Numbered from the stretch's first letter, positions 9,702 to 21,434 are shown. The stretch: 64,000 nucleotides of DNA from Methanococcus voltae (GCF_024807655.1 NZ_JANUCR010000002.1:248001-312000); one strand, 5' to 3'. Made by a program: numbers and translations. Notes: a model not told the origin generated them from the letters alone.

Positions 9702-10877
9702 TTATCCCTTATTTTTGATATTATTTTTAACATATTCATTATAGTAATCTTCCACGTATTCCAGGTAGTTTTCTTCTTCCGAATTGATTTTATTATGTAC
9801 ATTCTCAACAAAATTAACATCTAAGCCTTTTGAGTATACGTAATCCTCAAAAACCTGTTTAATACTGGTTTCATTTACATTTGTAATATCTATTTCTTCA
9901 ACGGATTTTCTAACTAATCTATAGAATAATGTATGTTCATTTAATTTGGCTTTTAAAGGTTCGTAAAGCTCTTCACAGACTTTTCCAATTGCAATAGGTT
10001 TTGAATCGTAGCTTTTTAAATTATTAACGAGCGTATTATAATCAATTTGATTGTCTACATCTATTTTCTCAAATTTTCTGCATTTAATATTTATTTTTTC
10101 AATGTTATTTTTATCGAGGTCGCAGTTGTCAAAATCAACGTAATAAAATCCTTTTCCATTTTTTTCATAATCGTAGTATTCTTTTTCAGACAATGAATCA
10201 GTAGAGCCAGAATATGCCAACAGTGGACTTTTTGTTTTAAATTTATGGTTAGAATCTTCATCGTATGATACAAGACTTCTTTTATGGATATGACCGCAAG
10301 CAATGTAATCTACTTCTGGAATATCGCCAATACCAACCTCGCATAATTCATCAAGCGGTAAAAATCCATTAAAACCTTGGTGCATCAATAAAATGGATTT
10401 TTTAACACCGTCATTCTGATTCAAGTTTATTTTTTGCTCTATTTCTTCAAGTTTTTCATCAATAACGGGTTTTTTATTAACTGGGTAATAATCAAAACCA
10501 CAAACTGAGATGTCTCCAATGTTATGGCAGTTTTCTTTCCCAAAAGTTTTAAAAAACTCGTTTCCAAGCACTCTTTTTAAAACTACAAAAGGTTTACCTT
10601 TTGAAATATCTCGGGGCATATCGTGATTGCCTTGTATCGCATATATGGGTATCTTATGCTCTTTTAACTTTTCAAAGCCCTTAATGGCGGTTAACATCGC
10701 ATTAATTGATGGATTTGACCTATCAAATAAATCACCACTATGTACAACAAAATCAGGCTCTAATTCTATTATTTTATCAATACACTGATTAAATGAATTA
10801 TAAATGTCTTTTTCCCGTTCATCAAGTCCGTACTGCCTATTACTCAAGTGCGTATCTGCAATATGTACAAATCTCAA
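9702..10877 (-). CDS. mre11: DNA double-strand break repair nuclease Mre11
   Basis: A calcineurin-like metallophosphoesterase with the Mre11 motif order: ADTHL (Asp8, His10), GDLFD (Asp49), GNHD, then HQGF and GHIH. It is a Mn-dependent exo/endonuclease that pairs with Rad50. The start is TTG at 10877, giving MRFVHIADTHL and preceded by AAGGGG. The C-terminal part (about residues 290-391) is the variable Rad50-binding region. The PIN gene begins one base after the stop. Mre11 usually neighbours rad50, herA or nurA on one strand; here rad50 is convergent, about 560 bp away across the PIN gene, and herA is 25 kb away. Confidence 0.95.
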   Translation of the reverse strand: MRFVHIADTHLSNRQYGLDEREKDIYNSFNQCIDKIIELEPDFVVHSGDLFDRSNPSINAMLTAIKGFEKLKEHKIPIYAIQGNHDMPRDISKGKPFVVLKRVLGNEFFKTFGKENCHNIGDISVCGFDYYPVNKKPVIDEKLEEIEQKINLNQNDGVKKSILLMHQGFNGFLPLDELCEVGIGDIPEVDYIACGHIHKRSLVSYDEDSNHKFKTKSPLLAYSGSTDSLSEKEYYDYEKNGKGFYYVDFDNCDLDKNNIEKINIKCRKFEKIDVDNQIDYNTLVNNLKSYDSKPIAIGKVCEELYEPLKAKLNEHTLFYRLVRKSVEEIDITNVNETSIKQVFEDYVYSKGLDVNFVENVHNKINSEEENYLEYVEDYYNEYVKNNIKNKG

Positions 10878-10959
10878 ATTATCCCCTTTATATCTATTTT
10901 GTTATTATCTATTTTTTTATTTTTCTTTATTTTATACTATTTTCATTTTAATCTTAATT

Positions 10960-12813
10960 TTAGTCTTTTTTTATAAATTTAAGCTCATTATGATTAATAA
11001 TTATGTTTCCAATACATTTATCATAAGTTTCAGGATAGTCTTCCCTATAGTGTGCACCCCTACTTTCCTTACGATATAACGCTGATTTTATAACTAATTC
11101 GGATACTAAAGCCATATTTTTAAATTCGAAATATTTTTGAACGTCATAAAGTCCCTTAACGTTTAAATTTTTAGATTTTTCAACTAATATGTCTAATTCA
11201 GCGAGTGCTTTATATAATCCTTTTTCATTTCTTACAATTGAAACATAGGTCCACATAATATTCTTTAATTCATTTATTAATTTAGAATAATTTAATTTTT
11301 CGTCTTCGTAATTATTTTCGCACTCTTTTTTTAATTTAATTTCGTTATTTACCTTTTTTAACTCTAATTCTATTATTTTGTTTAATTTATTCTCGTCTTC
11401 ACGTTCAGTTTCATTGTTCAGTGCATATTTAACCGCATTTTCACCTGCTATAGCACCAAAAACTTGAGTATCTGCGAGTGCATTACCGCCTAATCTATTT
11501 GCACCGTGTATACCTCCTGCAATTTCGCCACACGCAAATAAACCGTTAATGGAAGTTTTACAATTGTTATTTATTACAATACCGCCCATAAAATGGTGTG
11601 CAGTGGGTGCAACGAGCATAGGTTCTTTCCTAATATCAACGCCTAAATTCATAAATTGTTTGAACATCGTTTCGAGTTTCTTTTCTATAACATCGTTATC
11701 AAGATGGCTTACATCTAAATAAACCCCTCCATTAACTCCATTATCCAAATTTAAGATTTCATTGTAAATAGCTTTAGCTACAACATCACGAGTGGAGAGT
11801 TCCATTTTTTTAGCATCGTATTTTTCCATAAATCGCTCGTGATTTTTATTGTATAATATACCGCCTTCTCCCCTAACTGCTTCCGTTACAAGAGTACCTT
11901 TCCCTACAACCCCAGTCGGGTGAAATTGAACCATTTCCATATCCATTAAATCTAAACCTGCATCATATGCCATAGCAAAGCCGTCCCCGACTTTTTGAAC
12001 AGGATTTGACGTAATCGGGTATATTTGACCAGCACCGCCTGTGGAAAGAATGACAGATTTTGCATAAATCGGGAAAATTTCTCCAGTTATCAAATTTAAG
12101 AATATTGCACCAATGCAAATTTTATTATTATTATTATTATTTTTTATTTCTTTATTTTCGTTATTATTCTTATCATCTTTATTATTTTCCTTAATAATTA
12201 ATTTTAAAGCCATTACTTCTTCCATAATGGATACATTTTCCAATTTTCCAATATATTCCATTAAACCAGTCATTATTTCGTGCCCAGTTCTATCGCCTGC
12301 ATAGCAAGTTCTATTGAAGCTCTGACCACCAAAAGCCCTCTGAGCTGTTTTAAATCTATCATAAGGGTTATTGGAATTATATTGATTATTGTTATTCTCA
12401 GAATCTTCTTCGTATTCTTCGTATTCTTCGTATTCTTCGTTTTTCTCATTTTTTCGGTCAAATAAGCAACCAAACTTTTCTAAATTCTTTAATTCTTTTG
12501 GAGAATTTTCCACTAAAATTTTTACAAGCTCAGAATTATTTATAAAAGCACCGCCCTTCATAGTGTCGTAATAGTGCTTTTCACAACTGTCTCGGGAATT
12601 TAAAACAGCGTTATACCCCCCTTCCGCCATAACTGTACAGCCACTTTTACCAAATAAACCTTTTGATGCTATTGTGATATTTAAGTCCTTTTCAGTTGTT
12701 TTTGCGTTAGAAGAAGCTTCAACACAAGCACGTGCCGCAGCCCCTCCTCCACCGATTATTAAAATATCCGTTTTTACGTAATTATCTTTAGTACTTATTT
12801 TTTCGTCTCTCAT
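10960..12813 (-). CDS. tfrA: Thiol:fumarate reductase / fumarate reductase flavoprotein subunit
   Basis: An FAD enzyme of the succinate dehydrogenase/fumarate reductase flavoprotein family. The dinucleotide-binding loop GGGGAAARA is at residues 21-29. Family motifs include SGCTVMAEGGYNA, QFHPTGVVGKG, TEAVRGEGG, HHFMGG and RLGGNALAD, which hold the substrate-binding and proton-transfer residues. In methanogens this subunit (TfrA) oxidises coenzymes M and B while reducing fumarate, making succinate for biosynthesis; the Fe-S subunit TfrB is not in the window. Two low-complexity insertions interrupt the FAD domain: a 9-bp repeat encoding EEY units (12408-12440) and an Asn/Lys-rich stretch near 12120-12195. 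The start overlaps the DUF190 stop as TAATG. Confidence 0.87.
   Translation of the reverse strand: MRDEKISTKDNYVKTDILIIGGGGAAARACVEASSNAKTTEKDLNITIASKGLFGKSGCTVMAEGGYNAVLNSRDSCEKHYYDTMKGGAFINNSELVKILVENSPKELKNLEKFGCLFDRKNEKNEEYEEYEEYEEDSENNNNQYNSNNPYDRFKTAQRAFGGQSFNRTCYAGDRTGHEIMTGLMEYIGKLENVSIMEEVMALKLIIKENNKDDKNNNENKEIKNNNNNNKICIGAIFLNLITGEIFPIYAKSVILSTGGAGQIYPITSNPVQKVGDGFAMAYDAGLDLMDMEMVQFHPTGVVGKGTLVTEAVRGEGGILYNKNHERFMEKYDAKKMELSTRDVVAKAIYNEILNLDNGVNGGVYLDVSHLDNDVIEKKLETMFKQFMNLGVDIRKEPMLVAPTAHHFMGGIVINNNCKTSINGLFACGEIAGGIHGANRLGGNALADTQVFGAIAGENAVKYALNNETEREDENKLNKIIELELKKVNNEIKLKKECENNYEDEKLNYSKLINELKNIMWTYVSIVRNEKGLYKALAELDILVEKSKNLNVKGLYDVQKYFEFKNMALVSELVIKSALYRKESRGAHYREDYPETYDKCIGNIIINHNELKFIKKD
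12408..12440. repeat. 9-bp in-frame tandem repeat in tfrA
   Basis: About 3.7 copies of ATTCTTCGT, encoding EEY units on the minus strand. The period is a multiple of three, so copy changes would preserve the frame. Confidence 0.85.
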
Positions 12814-13130
12814 TACTTAACCACCTGAATATTTTCCATAGTAATTAACCCATTTTCTCCAACAACCTTTGTTAATTCTGGTAAAACCTTTTTAAAATTT
12901 GTTTCATAATCGATACACTCTATAATTACAGGTAAATTCATAGATAATCTTAATATGTCAAATCGAGATACTCCACGTCTCCCATATCCACATTGTGCTT
13001 TAAATACTGTAGCACCCGATATACCACGACTTTTTAACAATTTTATAATTGTTTGAGTCATGTTTTGACCTTCAAATTTATCACTTTCTTTTAAATAAAT
13101 CCTTAAAATTTTGCAATCTATAAATTTCAT
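12813..13130 (-). CDS. DUF190 (UPF0166) PII-like protein, overlapping tfrA
   Basis: A 105-residue protein of the DUF190 family, whose fold resembles the PII signalling proteins. Typical segments are KILRIYLKESDKF, LLKSRGISGATVF and GYGRRG. In many genomes this family is encoded beside the fluoride channel gene crcB. Here crcB is 10 kb away, and the DUF190 gene instead shares a TAATG junction with tfrA. The ATG follows GAGATGAT, a fair ribosome binding site. The overlap implies coupled translation; whether the protein senses a metabolite relevant to fumarate reduction is inference. Confidence 0.8.
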   Translation of the reverse strand: MKFIDCKILRIYLKESDKFEGQNMTQTIIKLLKSRGISGATVFKAQCGYGRRGVSRFDILRLSMNLPVIIECIDYETNFKKVLPELTKVVGENGLITMENIQVVK

Positions 13131-13319
13131 AATATCATCTCATAAACCGAACTAATTAAAATTATTAATTATATCTATCATCTAATATCTATCAATTTCT
13201 ATTAAAATATATGGATTAGTCGAAAAAAATAGTATAAAATAAAAATAAAAATAAAAAATAATATAAAAATAATATAAAAATAATAAAATCAAATGTTTTA
13301 TGAATATTTTATAATGTAA

Positions 13320-14252
13320 TTATTCAAATTCAATGGTTGCAGGTGGTTTATCTGTAATATCAAGTACAACACGTGTGACATTTGGAATTTCAGAGGTAAT
13401 TCTTTTACTAATTCTTTTAATAATCTTAAAGGGTAATTCTGGAGCTGTTGCAGTCATAGCATCCAATGATTCAACAAATCTAAGTGCTACAACCCAGTTG
13501 TAGTCCCTAATATCTCCTTTAACCCCTGTAGCTTTTGTATCGAGCACAGCAGCAAAGTATTGCCATAATTCTTTGTCAAGACCTTCTTTTTCAATTTCTT
13601 CGCTTACAATAGCATTTGCTTCCTTGCAAATTTCTAATTTTTCCTCGGTAATCTCTCCGAGTATTCTAACAGCTAAACCTGGACCTGGAAAAGGTTGTCT
13701 GAAAGCAACGTTGTCTGGCAAACCTAATTCAACAGCAACTTGCCTAACTTCGTCCTTATACAATTCTCTGATAGGTTCTACAACATCTAATACCATTCCT
13801 GAAGGTAAAGCAATGTTATGGTGTGTTTTAATTTCCCCTTCACTTTCAATCCAGTCTGGAGCAATTGTTCCTTGAATTAAGACTTCTTCGCCGTTTTCTT
13901 TTGCAACATCTTCAAATATTTCAATAAATAATCTTCCAATTATTTTTCTTTTTTCTTCAGGGTCGGTAATTCCAGCTAATTCTTTTAAAAACATGTCTTT
14001 TGCATAAACAACTTTTAAATTTACACCCATTTCTTCCTGGAAAATTTTTTTAATTTCTTCAGTTTCGTTTTTTCTCATTAAACCTGTATCTACAAATACA
14101 GCTAATAAGTTCTCTCCAACCGCTTTGCTAACTAAAACAGAAGCTACAGAGCTATCAACGCCACCACTTAATGCAATAATTGTTTTTCTCCCGTTGATGG
14201 CTGTTTTTATTTCTTCGATAGTTTCTTCTATAAACATTTTTGAATTAAACAT
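13320..14252 (-). CDS. guaAB: GMP synthase ATP-pyrophosphatase subunit (subunit B)
   Basis: The ATP-PPase half of GMP synthetase, which aminates XMP to GMP. The PP-loop SGGVDSS is at residues 29-35. The C-terminal dimerisation part carries [13 protein letters not shown] and ends [10 protein letters not shown], as in this family. At 310 residues it lacks the glutamine amidotransferase domain, as expected in archaea where that subunit is separate; its gene is not in the window. GGAGGA lies nine bases before the ATG, a strong ribosome binding site. The gene stands alone between 190-bp and 275-bp gaps, upstream of the DUF190-tfrA pair on the same strand. Confidence 0.95.
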   Translation of the reverse strand: MFNSKMFIEETIEEIKTAINGRKTIIALSGGVDSSVASVLVSKAVGENLLAVFVDTGLMRKNETEEIKKIFQEEMGVNLKVVYAKDMFLKELAGITDPEEKRKIIGRLFIEIFEDVAKENGEEVLIQGTIAPDWIESEGEIKTHHNIALPSGMVLDVVEPIRELYKDEVRQVAVELGLPDNVAFRQPFPGPGLAVRILGEITEEKLEICKEANAIVSEEIEKEGLDKELWQYFAAVLDTKATGVKGDIRDYNWVVALRFVESLDAMTATAPELPFKIIKRISKRITSEIPNVTRVVLDITDKPPATIEFE

Positions 14253-14527
14253 ATTTTAATCCTCCAATATAAAAAATTGAATTAATTGACGTATGGATAA
14301 TATAATTATTATGTACCTTTTTATCAATACTCGTAATATTTATTTAATATAATTTTAATATACTTTTAATATACTTTTAATATAATTTTACTAATAGTTT
14401 TTAATTATTATATATACTTTTAGATGATGGGATTAAATAATCTAAAATTAAAATTAAATTGTATTTAAAGTCATATATACAATTAGATTTAATAAGATTT
14501 AAAATTAAAAATTTAAAAGAGAAAAAT

Positions 14528-16453
<1,926 letters not shown>

Positions 16454-17227
16454 ATGAGAATTTCTGCAATCGTAGACTTATCAAGTTTAGATTATCCAAA
16501 AGTACCTTCTTCTGTCGTATTTTTCTCAGACTGTAATATGAAATGTGGTTATTGCCAAAATTATGACCATATGCAAGAGCGGATGCAAGAATTAACCGCA
16601 GAGCAAATTTTCAATGGAATGGACAGAATGTTTTCTGAAGCAATTGTAATAAGTGGTGGAGAGCCTACTTTACAATTAGATGGTGTAAAAGAACTTTTAA
16701 TAATTGCAAGAGAAAACAATTTAAAAACAAAATTAGATACAAACGGAACAAATCCTGAAGCTGTAAAAGAATTACTCAATGAAAATTTACTGGATTATGT
16801 TGCAATGGATGTAAAATGTGGTTTTGATAATTATTTGAAATTTACAAACTACAAAAATGAAAATATTGAAAATAAGTCCGAAGAAGAATTTAAACCAATA
16901 AATGACAAATTTAAAGAAAAAATGAAGCAAAATATTTTGAAAATCATAAAATACTGTAAAGACGCAGGCGTATTTATAGAATGTAGGACAACCTACATAC
17001 CTCAAGAAATATCAAATACCGATATCGAAGAAATAGCAAAAATTGTAAAAGATGCCGATTTATATGCAATACAACAATACGACAATGAACACGCTTGTTC
17101 TGAGGAATATAAAGAAATGAAGCCTGCAACAGATGATGAACTTTTAAATGTGGGAAAATTAGCTAAGAAATATCATAATAATGTGGTTGTACGTGGTTTA
17201 GCTGGCGAAATTGTGGATTTAGAATAA
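16454..17227 (+). CDS. Radical SAM glycyl-radical-enzyme activating protein (NrdG/PflA-like)
   Basis: A radical SAM protein with the Cx3Cx2C cluster motif at Cys27, Cys31 and Cys34 (CNMKCGYC), followed by the GGEPT motif that positions S-adenosylmethionine and LKTKLDTNGT. It resembles activating enzymes of the anaerobic ribonucleotide reductase or pyruvate formate-lyase type. No glycyl radical enzyme gene lies nearby, so the partner is not identified from context. A role as NrdG for the class III reductase is the most likely reading for a strict anaerobe. The ATG follows TGTGATATT. It starts a plus-strand series through mmp4 at 22308, with gaps of 30-210 bp. Confidence 0.82.
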   Translation: MRISAIVDLSSLDYPKVPSSVVFFSDCNMKCGYCQNYDHMQERMQELTAEQIFNGMDRMFSEAIVISGGEPTLQLDGVKELLIIARENNLKTKLDTNGTNPEAVKELLNENLLDYVAMDVKCGFDNYLKFTNYKNENIENKSEEEFKPINDKFKEKMKQNILKIIKYCKDAGVFIECRTTYIPQEISNTDIEEIAKIVKDADLYAIQQYDNEHACSEEYKEMKPATDDELLNVGKLAKKYHNNVVVRGLAGEIVDLE

Positions 17228-17436
17228 TTTATTATTAAATTTAATAATCTAACAATCCAAAATCTTTTTTATATATTATATCATATTGTTTTAATATTAT
17301 TAAATCCATAATATCATTGAAATTAATAATATATGGATTAAACGATTATTAAAATTATTATATTGAATATATTTTTATATTTTTATATCTATATATTTTT
17401 ATATTTATTATTTAATTAAATTTAAAAAGGGATAAT

Positions 17437-18186
17437 TTGGATAAAAACACCTGGAATTCTTGGTATCATAAAATTATGGATGATTTAGGCTTCAATAAAC
17501 ATAATGATTTAAAAACAACGGAATTATTAAATAATTTATTAAAAGAACACCCTAAAAAATCCAATTTAAATGATTTGAAAAATTTAATCGAAAATAAAGA
17601 AGTTTACGTGTTTGGTGCAGGGCCTTCAATTAACAAACACATAGAAAAATTCAAAAAATTGCAAAAAAATAACCCGAATAATATAAATAAAAATAATAAT
17701 TACGTGATTATATCTGCAGATGGTACTACAAAAGCACTTTTGGAGGAAAATATTTACCCTGACGTAATAATTACGGATTTAGATGGTCATATGGACGAAA
17801 TCATACAATCATCTAACAATGGAGCCATAATTATAGTTCACGCACACGGGGACAATGAAGAAAACGTTATTATGTATGTAAATCAACTTTCAAATATAAT
17901 AGGCAGTTCTCAAGTTCCAGATGTTTCAAATTTTGAAAATATATTAAATTACGGCGGTTTTACTGATGGAGACCGTTGTATTTTTTTAGCAAATGAATTT
18001 AAACCTTCAAAAATAGTACTTTGCGGTATGGATTTCGGAGACAAAATTACAAATTATTCAAGACCTAATTTAAAGAATAAAATTGAGCAAGCCGATGAAA
18101 TAAAAATTAAAAAATTAAAATATGCTGAGGAATTAACTAATTGGTTAATTAAAAATGGAAATTGTACAATTGAATTTATAAAATAA
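17437..18186 (+). CDS. mptE: 6-hydroxymethyl-7,8-dihydropterin pyrophosphokinase MptE
   Basis: Archaeal MptE (DUF115 fold) transfers pyrophosphate from ATP to 6-hydroxymethyl-dihydropterin on the way to tetrahydromethanopterin, the C1 carrier of methanogenesis. Recognised motifs are VYVFGAGPSINKHI, ISADGTTKALLE, VIITDLDGH with the acidic metal ligands, and IVLCGMDFGDKI. It is 249 residues long. The start is TTG at 17437 with AAAGGGA a few bases upstream; no ATG in frame gives a complete N-terminus. An Asn/Lys-rich run (NNINKNNNY) sits in a loop between conserved strands. Confidence 0.9.
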   Translation: MDKNTWNSWYHKIMDDLGFNKHNDLKTTELLNNLLKEHPKKSNLNDLKNLIENKEVYVFGAGPSINKHIEKFKKLQKNNPNNINKNNNYVIISADGTTKALLEENIYPDVIITDLDGHMDEIIQSSNNGAIIIVHAHGDNEENVIMYVNQLSNIIGSSQVPDVSNFENILNYGGFTDGDRCIFLANEFKPSKIVLCGMDFGDKITNYSRPNLKNKIEQADEIKIKKLKYAEELTNWLIKNGNCTIEFIK

Positions 18187-18287
18187 ATTTATAATAACAT
18201 TATATGTGTAAAAATAACATATTTAAAAATTATAAGTAATTGGATTACTCAATTAATTAAATTAATCGAAACTCGTGGAATGAAATT

Positions 18288-18773
18288 ATGACAATTAACT
18301 TAAGAACTTTTAAAGAATCGGATTTAAATAGGGTTTTGGAAATTGAAAAACAATCGTTTGATTATGAATATCCTGAATTTTTAATAAAGAGTTTACATTC
18401 AAAATGTCCAGACGGTTTTTTAGTTGCTGTAGACGAAAGCGGTTATGTTTTAGGCTATATAATCACAGTTTTAGAATGGGGCAATGCTCACGTAGTTTCT
18501 ATTGCAGTGGATAAAGACTATAGACATCAAGGAATAGGTAATTTGCTTTTAGACGCTATTGAAAATCACTTTTTCACAGTTTACGCAGTGAAACACGTAG
18601 TTTTAGAGGTAAGGTTTACAAACACCGTTGCCAGAATGTTTTACTATAAACGAGGCTACAGTGATAGGAAAATTTTATATAAATATTATGATGATGGAAG
18701 CGATGCAATTTTAATGATTAAAAAAAGAAAAGGATTACTTAAAGATTACCCTATTTACATAAATATGTGGTAA
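18288..18773 (+). CDS. rimI: RimI-type N-acetyltransferase (GNAT)
   Basis: A GNAT acetyltransferase of 161 residues. The acetyl-CoA-binding motif A is visible as VSIAVDKDYRHQGIGNLLLDAI (R/Q-x-x-G-x-G type), followed by VVLEVRFTN and MFYYKRGY, all typical of the RimI/Ard1 N-terminal acetyltransferases that act on nascent or ribosomal protein N-termini. The ATG is preceded by GTGGAATGAAATT. A T-rich terminator lies just after the stop, so it probably ends a transcription unit with mptE. Confidence 0.88.
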   Translation: MTINLRTFKESDLNRVLEIEKQSFDYEYPEFLIKSLHSKCPDGFLVAVDESGYVLGYIITVLEWGNAHVVSIAVDKDYRHQGIGNLLLDAIENHFFTVYAVKHVVLEVRFTNTVARMFYYKRGYSDRKILYKYYDDGSDAILMIKKRKGLLKDYPIYINMW

Positions 18774-18786
18774 TACCGGATAATAA

Positions 18787-18812
18787 TTTATTTTTTTACT
18801 ATTTTATTCTTT
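18787..18812 (+). terminator. T-rich terminator after rimI
   Basis: T-runs including T7 at 18791-18797 directly follow the rimI stop codon. Confidence 0.5.
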
Positions 18813-18953
18813 AATCTTTTAAATTTTTTAAATTATACCTTACGTTTTTTAAGTAAATTATCAAATCCAAAAGATAATTTTATAAGTTATAATTTAAATA
18901 TGTAAAATTATTATAATTATCATAATGTATTATCTAATTTATTAAGTGATATC

Positions 18954-20426
18954 ATGCCAAGTAGTAAAAAAACCGAAATAACAATTTATTCCCCAAATTA
19001 TTACACTTACGGTGCGATGCTAATCGGCGGAATCTTGAAAAACGAATTTAAAAATGGTAAGGTTAATTTAATAAATAATCTAAATCCCCAAAATAAAAAA
19101 ATCTTATCAAATTCAAATTTTATAATATTTAGCCTTTATTCTACTCTTCATATATTAAACCAAGAGATAAAGGACACGATAAATGAAATTAAGCTAAAAT
19201 CTCCCGATACAAAAGTTTTTGTAGCCGGTGCTATTTCTGCATATTATGAAATTATATTAAATGAAATGACAAATGTTGATGCTGTAATTGTGGGTGAAGG
19301 TGAATATACAACCCCTAATTTAATTAAATACTTCCAAAATACTGAGGATACAAAAAATTCAAAAAATTCAAAAAATATAAATCTCGAAGATTTTAAAGAA
19401 TTTGGCGGTATAGCGTATTTATCAAAAGAAAATATAAAAGAAAATATTCAAGGAGAAAATCTCAATAAAATATCTATTCAAGAACCAAAAATGAATAATT
19501 CAATAGAATTGGACTTTTCGGACTTGTTAATCCCTAAAGATATTGAAAAACAAAGTATACGTGGAGCAAACGTATATATTGAAACACATCGGGGTTGTTT
19601 GGGTAATTGTACATTTTGCCAAGTCCCTGAGTTTTTTGGACGAGATATTAGAAGTAAACCACTTGAATTAATCTTAAAAGAAGTTAAAAACCTTAAAAAG
19701 CACGGCGTAAAAAGGATAGCAATTAGTGGTGGTACTGGAAGTTTATACAACTTTAAAAAATCATCTAACAGAAATTTGTTCATAGAAATGATAGAAAAAG
19801 TTTCAAGTATGGTGGGGTCAAAAAACTTATCGGTACCTGATATGAGGGTGGATTATGTTGATTCAGACATATTAACAGCTGTAAGAAATAATACTGTAGG
19901 TTGGGTATTTTATGGTATAGAAAGTGGCAGTAATAAATTGTTAAGTGATATGAAGAAAGGTACGAACCCAGAAAAGAATTTAAATGCAATAAAGCTTGCA
20001 AAAGACTGTGGTGTAAAAGTAGGGGGTAGTTTCATTGTAGGATACCCTACAGAGCGAGAAGTTGATTACTTAATGACTAAAGACTTTTTAGTCGACGCAG
20101 AACTAGATGACGTATTTGTAAGCAGTGCAGAACCTATCCCTAAAACCAGATTGTGCAATAAAGTACTGGAAACAAAAAAAGAAGATAATCCTACGTTTAA
20201 ATCTCATAAAGGAATGTATGGAAAGTTAAATTTAACTGAAAGTGAGGCAAGATGTTTTGATTTGCTATTGCACGCAGAAATGTGGCGTTCAGTTCCAAGA
20301 ATCCCGAACCCTCAAATCAAAAAGATATATTTGGATGAAGCTAAAACACAGGGTAATGATATTAGAAACATTACAAATTTGGTATATGAATACAAAGATT
20401 TAATTTATAAAGATTTTAACAATTAA
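18954..20426 (+). CDS. B12-binding-domain radical SAM protein
   Basis: A 490-residue two-domain enzyme. Residues ~1-120 resemble a B12-binding fold, ending in VDAVIVGEGEYTTPNLIKYF, the usual link before the catalytic barrel. The radical SAM motif Cx3Cx2C is at Cys215, Cys219 and Cys222 (HRGCLGNCTFCQ). Later motifs are ISGGTG, VFYGIESGS and GSFIVGYPTE. Such proteins are methylases, thiolases or ring-forming enzymes. This looks like one of the methanogen-conserved groups without assigned function (I recall an MJ0865-type family, but cannot confirm it). Between the domains an Asn/Lys/Ser repeat (NSKNSKN) and an Asn/Glu-rich stretch are inserted. Confidence 0.82.
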   Translation: MPSSKKTEITIYSPNYYTYGAMLIGGILKNEFKNGKVNLINNLNPQNKKILSNSNFIIFSLYSTLHILNQEIKDTINEIKLKSPDTKVFVAGAISAYYEIILNEMTNVDAVIVGEGEYTTPNLIKYFQNTEDTKNSKNSKNINLEDFKEFGGIAYLSKENIKENIQGENLNKISIQEPKMNNSIELDFSDLLIPKDIEKQSIRGANVYIETHRGCLGNCTFCQVPEFFGRDIRSKPLELILKEVKNLKKHGVKRIAISGGTGSLYNFKKSSNRNLFIEMIEKVSSMVGSKNLSVPDMRVDYVDSDILTAVRNNTVGWVFYGIESGSNKLLSDMKKGTNPEKNLNAIKLAKDCGVKVGGSFIVGYPTEREVDYLMTKDFLVDAELDDVFVSSAEPIPKTRLCNKVLETKKEDNPTFKSHKGMYGKLNLTESEARCFDLLLHAEMWRSVPRIPNPQIKKIYLDEAKTQGNDIRNITNLVYEYKDLIYKDFNN

Positions 20427-20528
20427 ATTTATGGATTTATGCAAATAGAAAATAAAACTAATATAAAATTAATATAAAAATAATATAAAATAATATAAAA
20501 ATAATATAAAAAATCAAAACGTGAAATT

Positions 20529-21434
20529 ATGAAATGCACAAAATCTGATTTAAAATCAAAAAATGAAACTAATCCAGATATAAAAAGCAAAACTAACGAC
20601 TATACGGGCAATATTAATAAAAATATTGAATTAAACGTGTTGGATAAAAAAGTAAATTTAATAGTTGATTTTATAAGGGAATATTATGAAACTACGGGGG
20701 TAAAAGGCGTAGTTTTAGGACTTAGTGGCGGTATAGATAGCTCTTTAGTGGCTCATTTGGCAGTAAAAGCTTTAGGTGCTGATAAAGTTTATGGAATTAT
20801 TATGCCAGAATCTAAATCTAACCCAATGGACAAAGAACACGGCGAATTAGTAGCTCACTTACTGGGAATTAATTATCATATAAGTGATATTACGCCATTA
20901 ATGGAAGCATTCGGAGCAGGAGGATATTCCAAAGACGAAAATGGTAATTTAAAAGAGTTTGATAAATTAGCAGATGGTAATTTAAAGTCAAGATTTAGAA
21001 TGTGCACGTTATATTATCACGCAAATAAAAATAATAATTTAGTACTCGGTACTGGCAATAAATCAGAGATATATATGGGATACGGCACTAAATTCGGCGA
21101 TTTGGGTTGCGATGTATTACCTATCGGTCATTTATTTAAAACTGAAGTTCGTGAGCTTGCAAGATATATCGGCGTTCCAGAGGATATAATTACAAAAGCA
21201 CCGTCAGGTGGCTTATGGGAAGGTCAAACCGACGAAAAAGAGATGGGAATTACTTATGAAACATTAGATAAATTATTAGGTGCAATGGAAATGGGTAAGG
21301 ACCCAGAATATACTGCGGAGCTTTTAAATATTTCCACCGAGCAAATGATTAACGTAATGACTAGAATAGATAATAATAAACACAAATCATTACCTCTTCC
21401 AATACCTAATAAATATTTAGAATTAATCGATTAA
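20529..21434 (+). CDS. nadE: NH3-dependent NAD+ synthetase
   Basis: NadE adenylates nicotinic acid adenine dinucleotide and amidates it with ammonia to give NAD+. The PP-loop SGGIDSS is at residues 66-72. The P2 region GTGNKSEIYMGYGTKFGDLGCDV and the following VRELARYIG are characteristic. There is no glutaminase domain, so free ammonia is the nitrogen source. About 40 Lys/Asn-rich residues precede the conserved fold, more than in related archaeal enzymes; either a later start is used or the extension is real. The ATG at 20529 has GTGAAATT upstream. mmp4 follows 31 bp downstream. Confidence 0.94.
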   Translation: MKCTKSDLKSKNETNPDIKSKTNDYTGNINKNIELNVLDKKVNLIVDFIREYYETTGVKGVVLGLSGGIDSSLVAHLAVKALGADKVYGIIMPESKSNPMDKEHGELVAHLLGINYHISDITPLMEAFGAGGYSKDENGNLKEFDKLADGNLKSRFRMCTLYYHANKNNNLVLGTGNKSEIYMGYGTKFGDLGCDVLPIGHLFKTEVRELARYIGVPEDIITKAPSGGLWEGQTDEKEMGITYETLDKLLGAMEMGKDPEYTAELLNISTEQMINVMTRIDNNKHKSLPLPIPNKYLELID

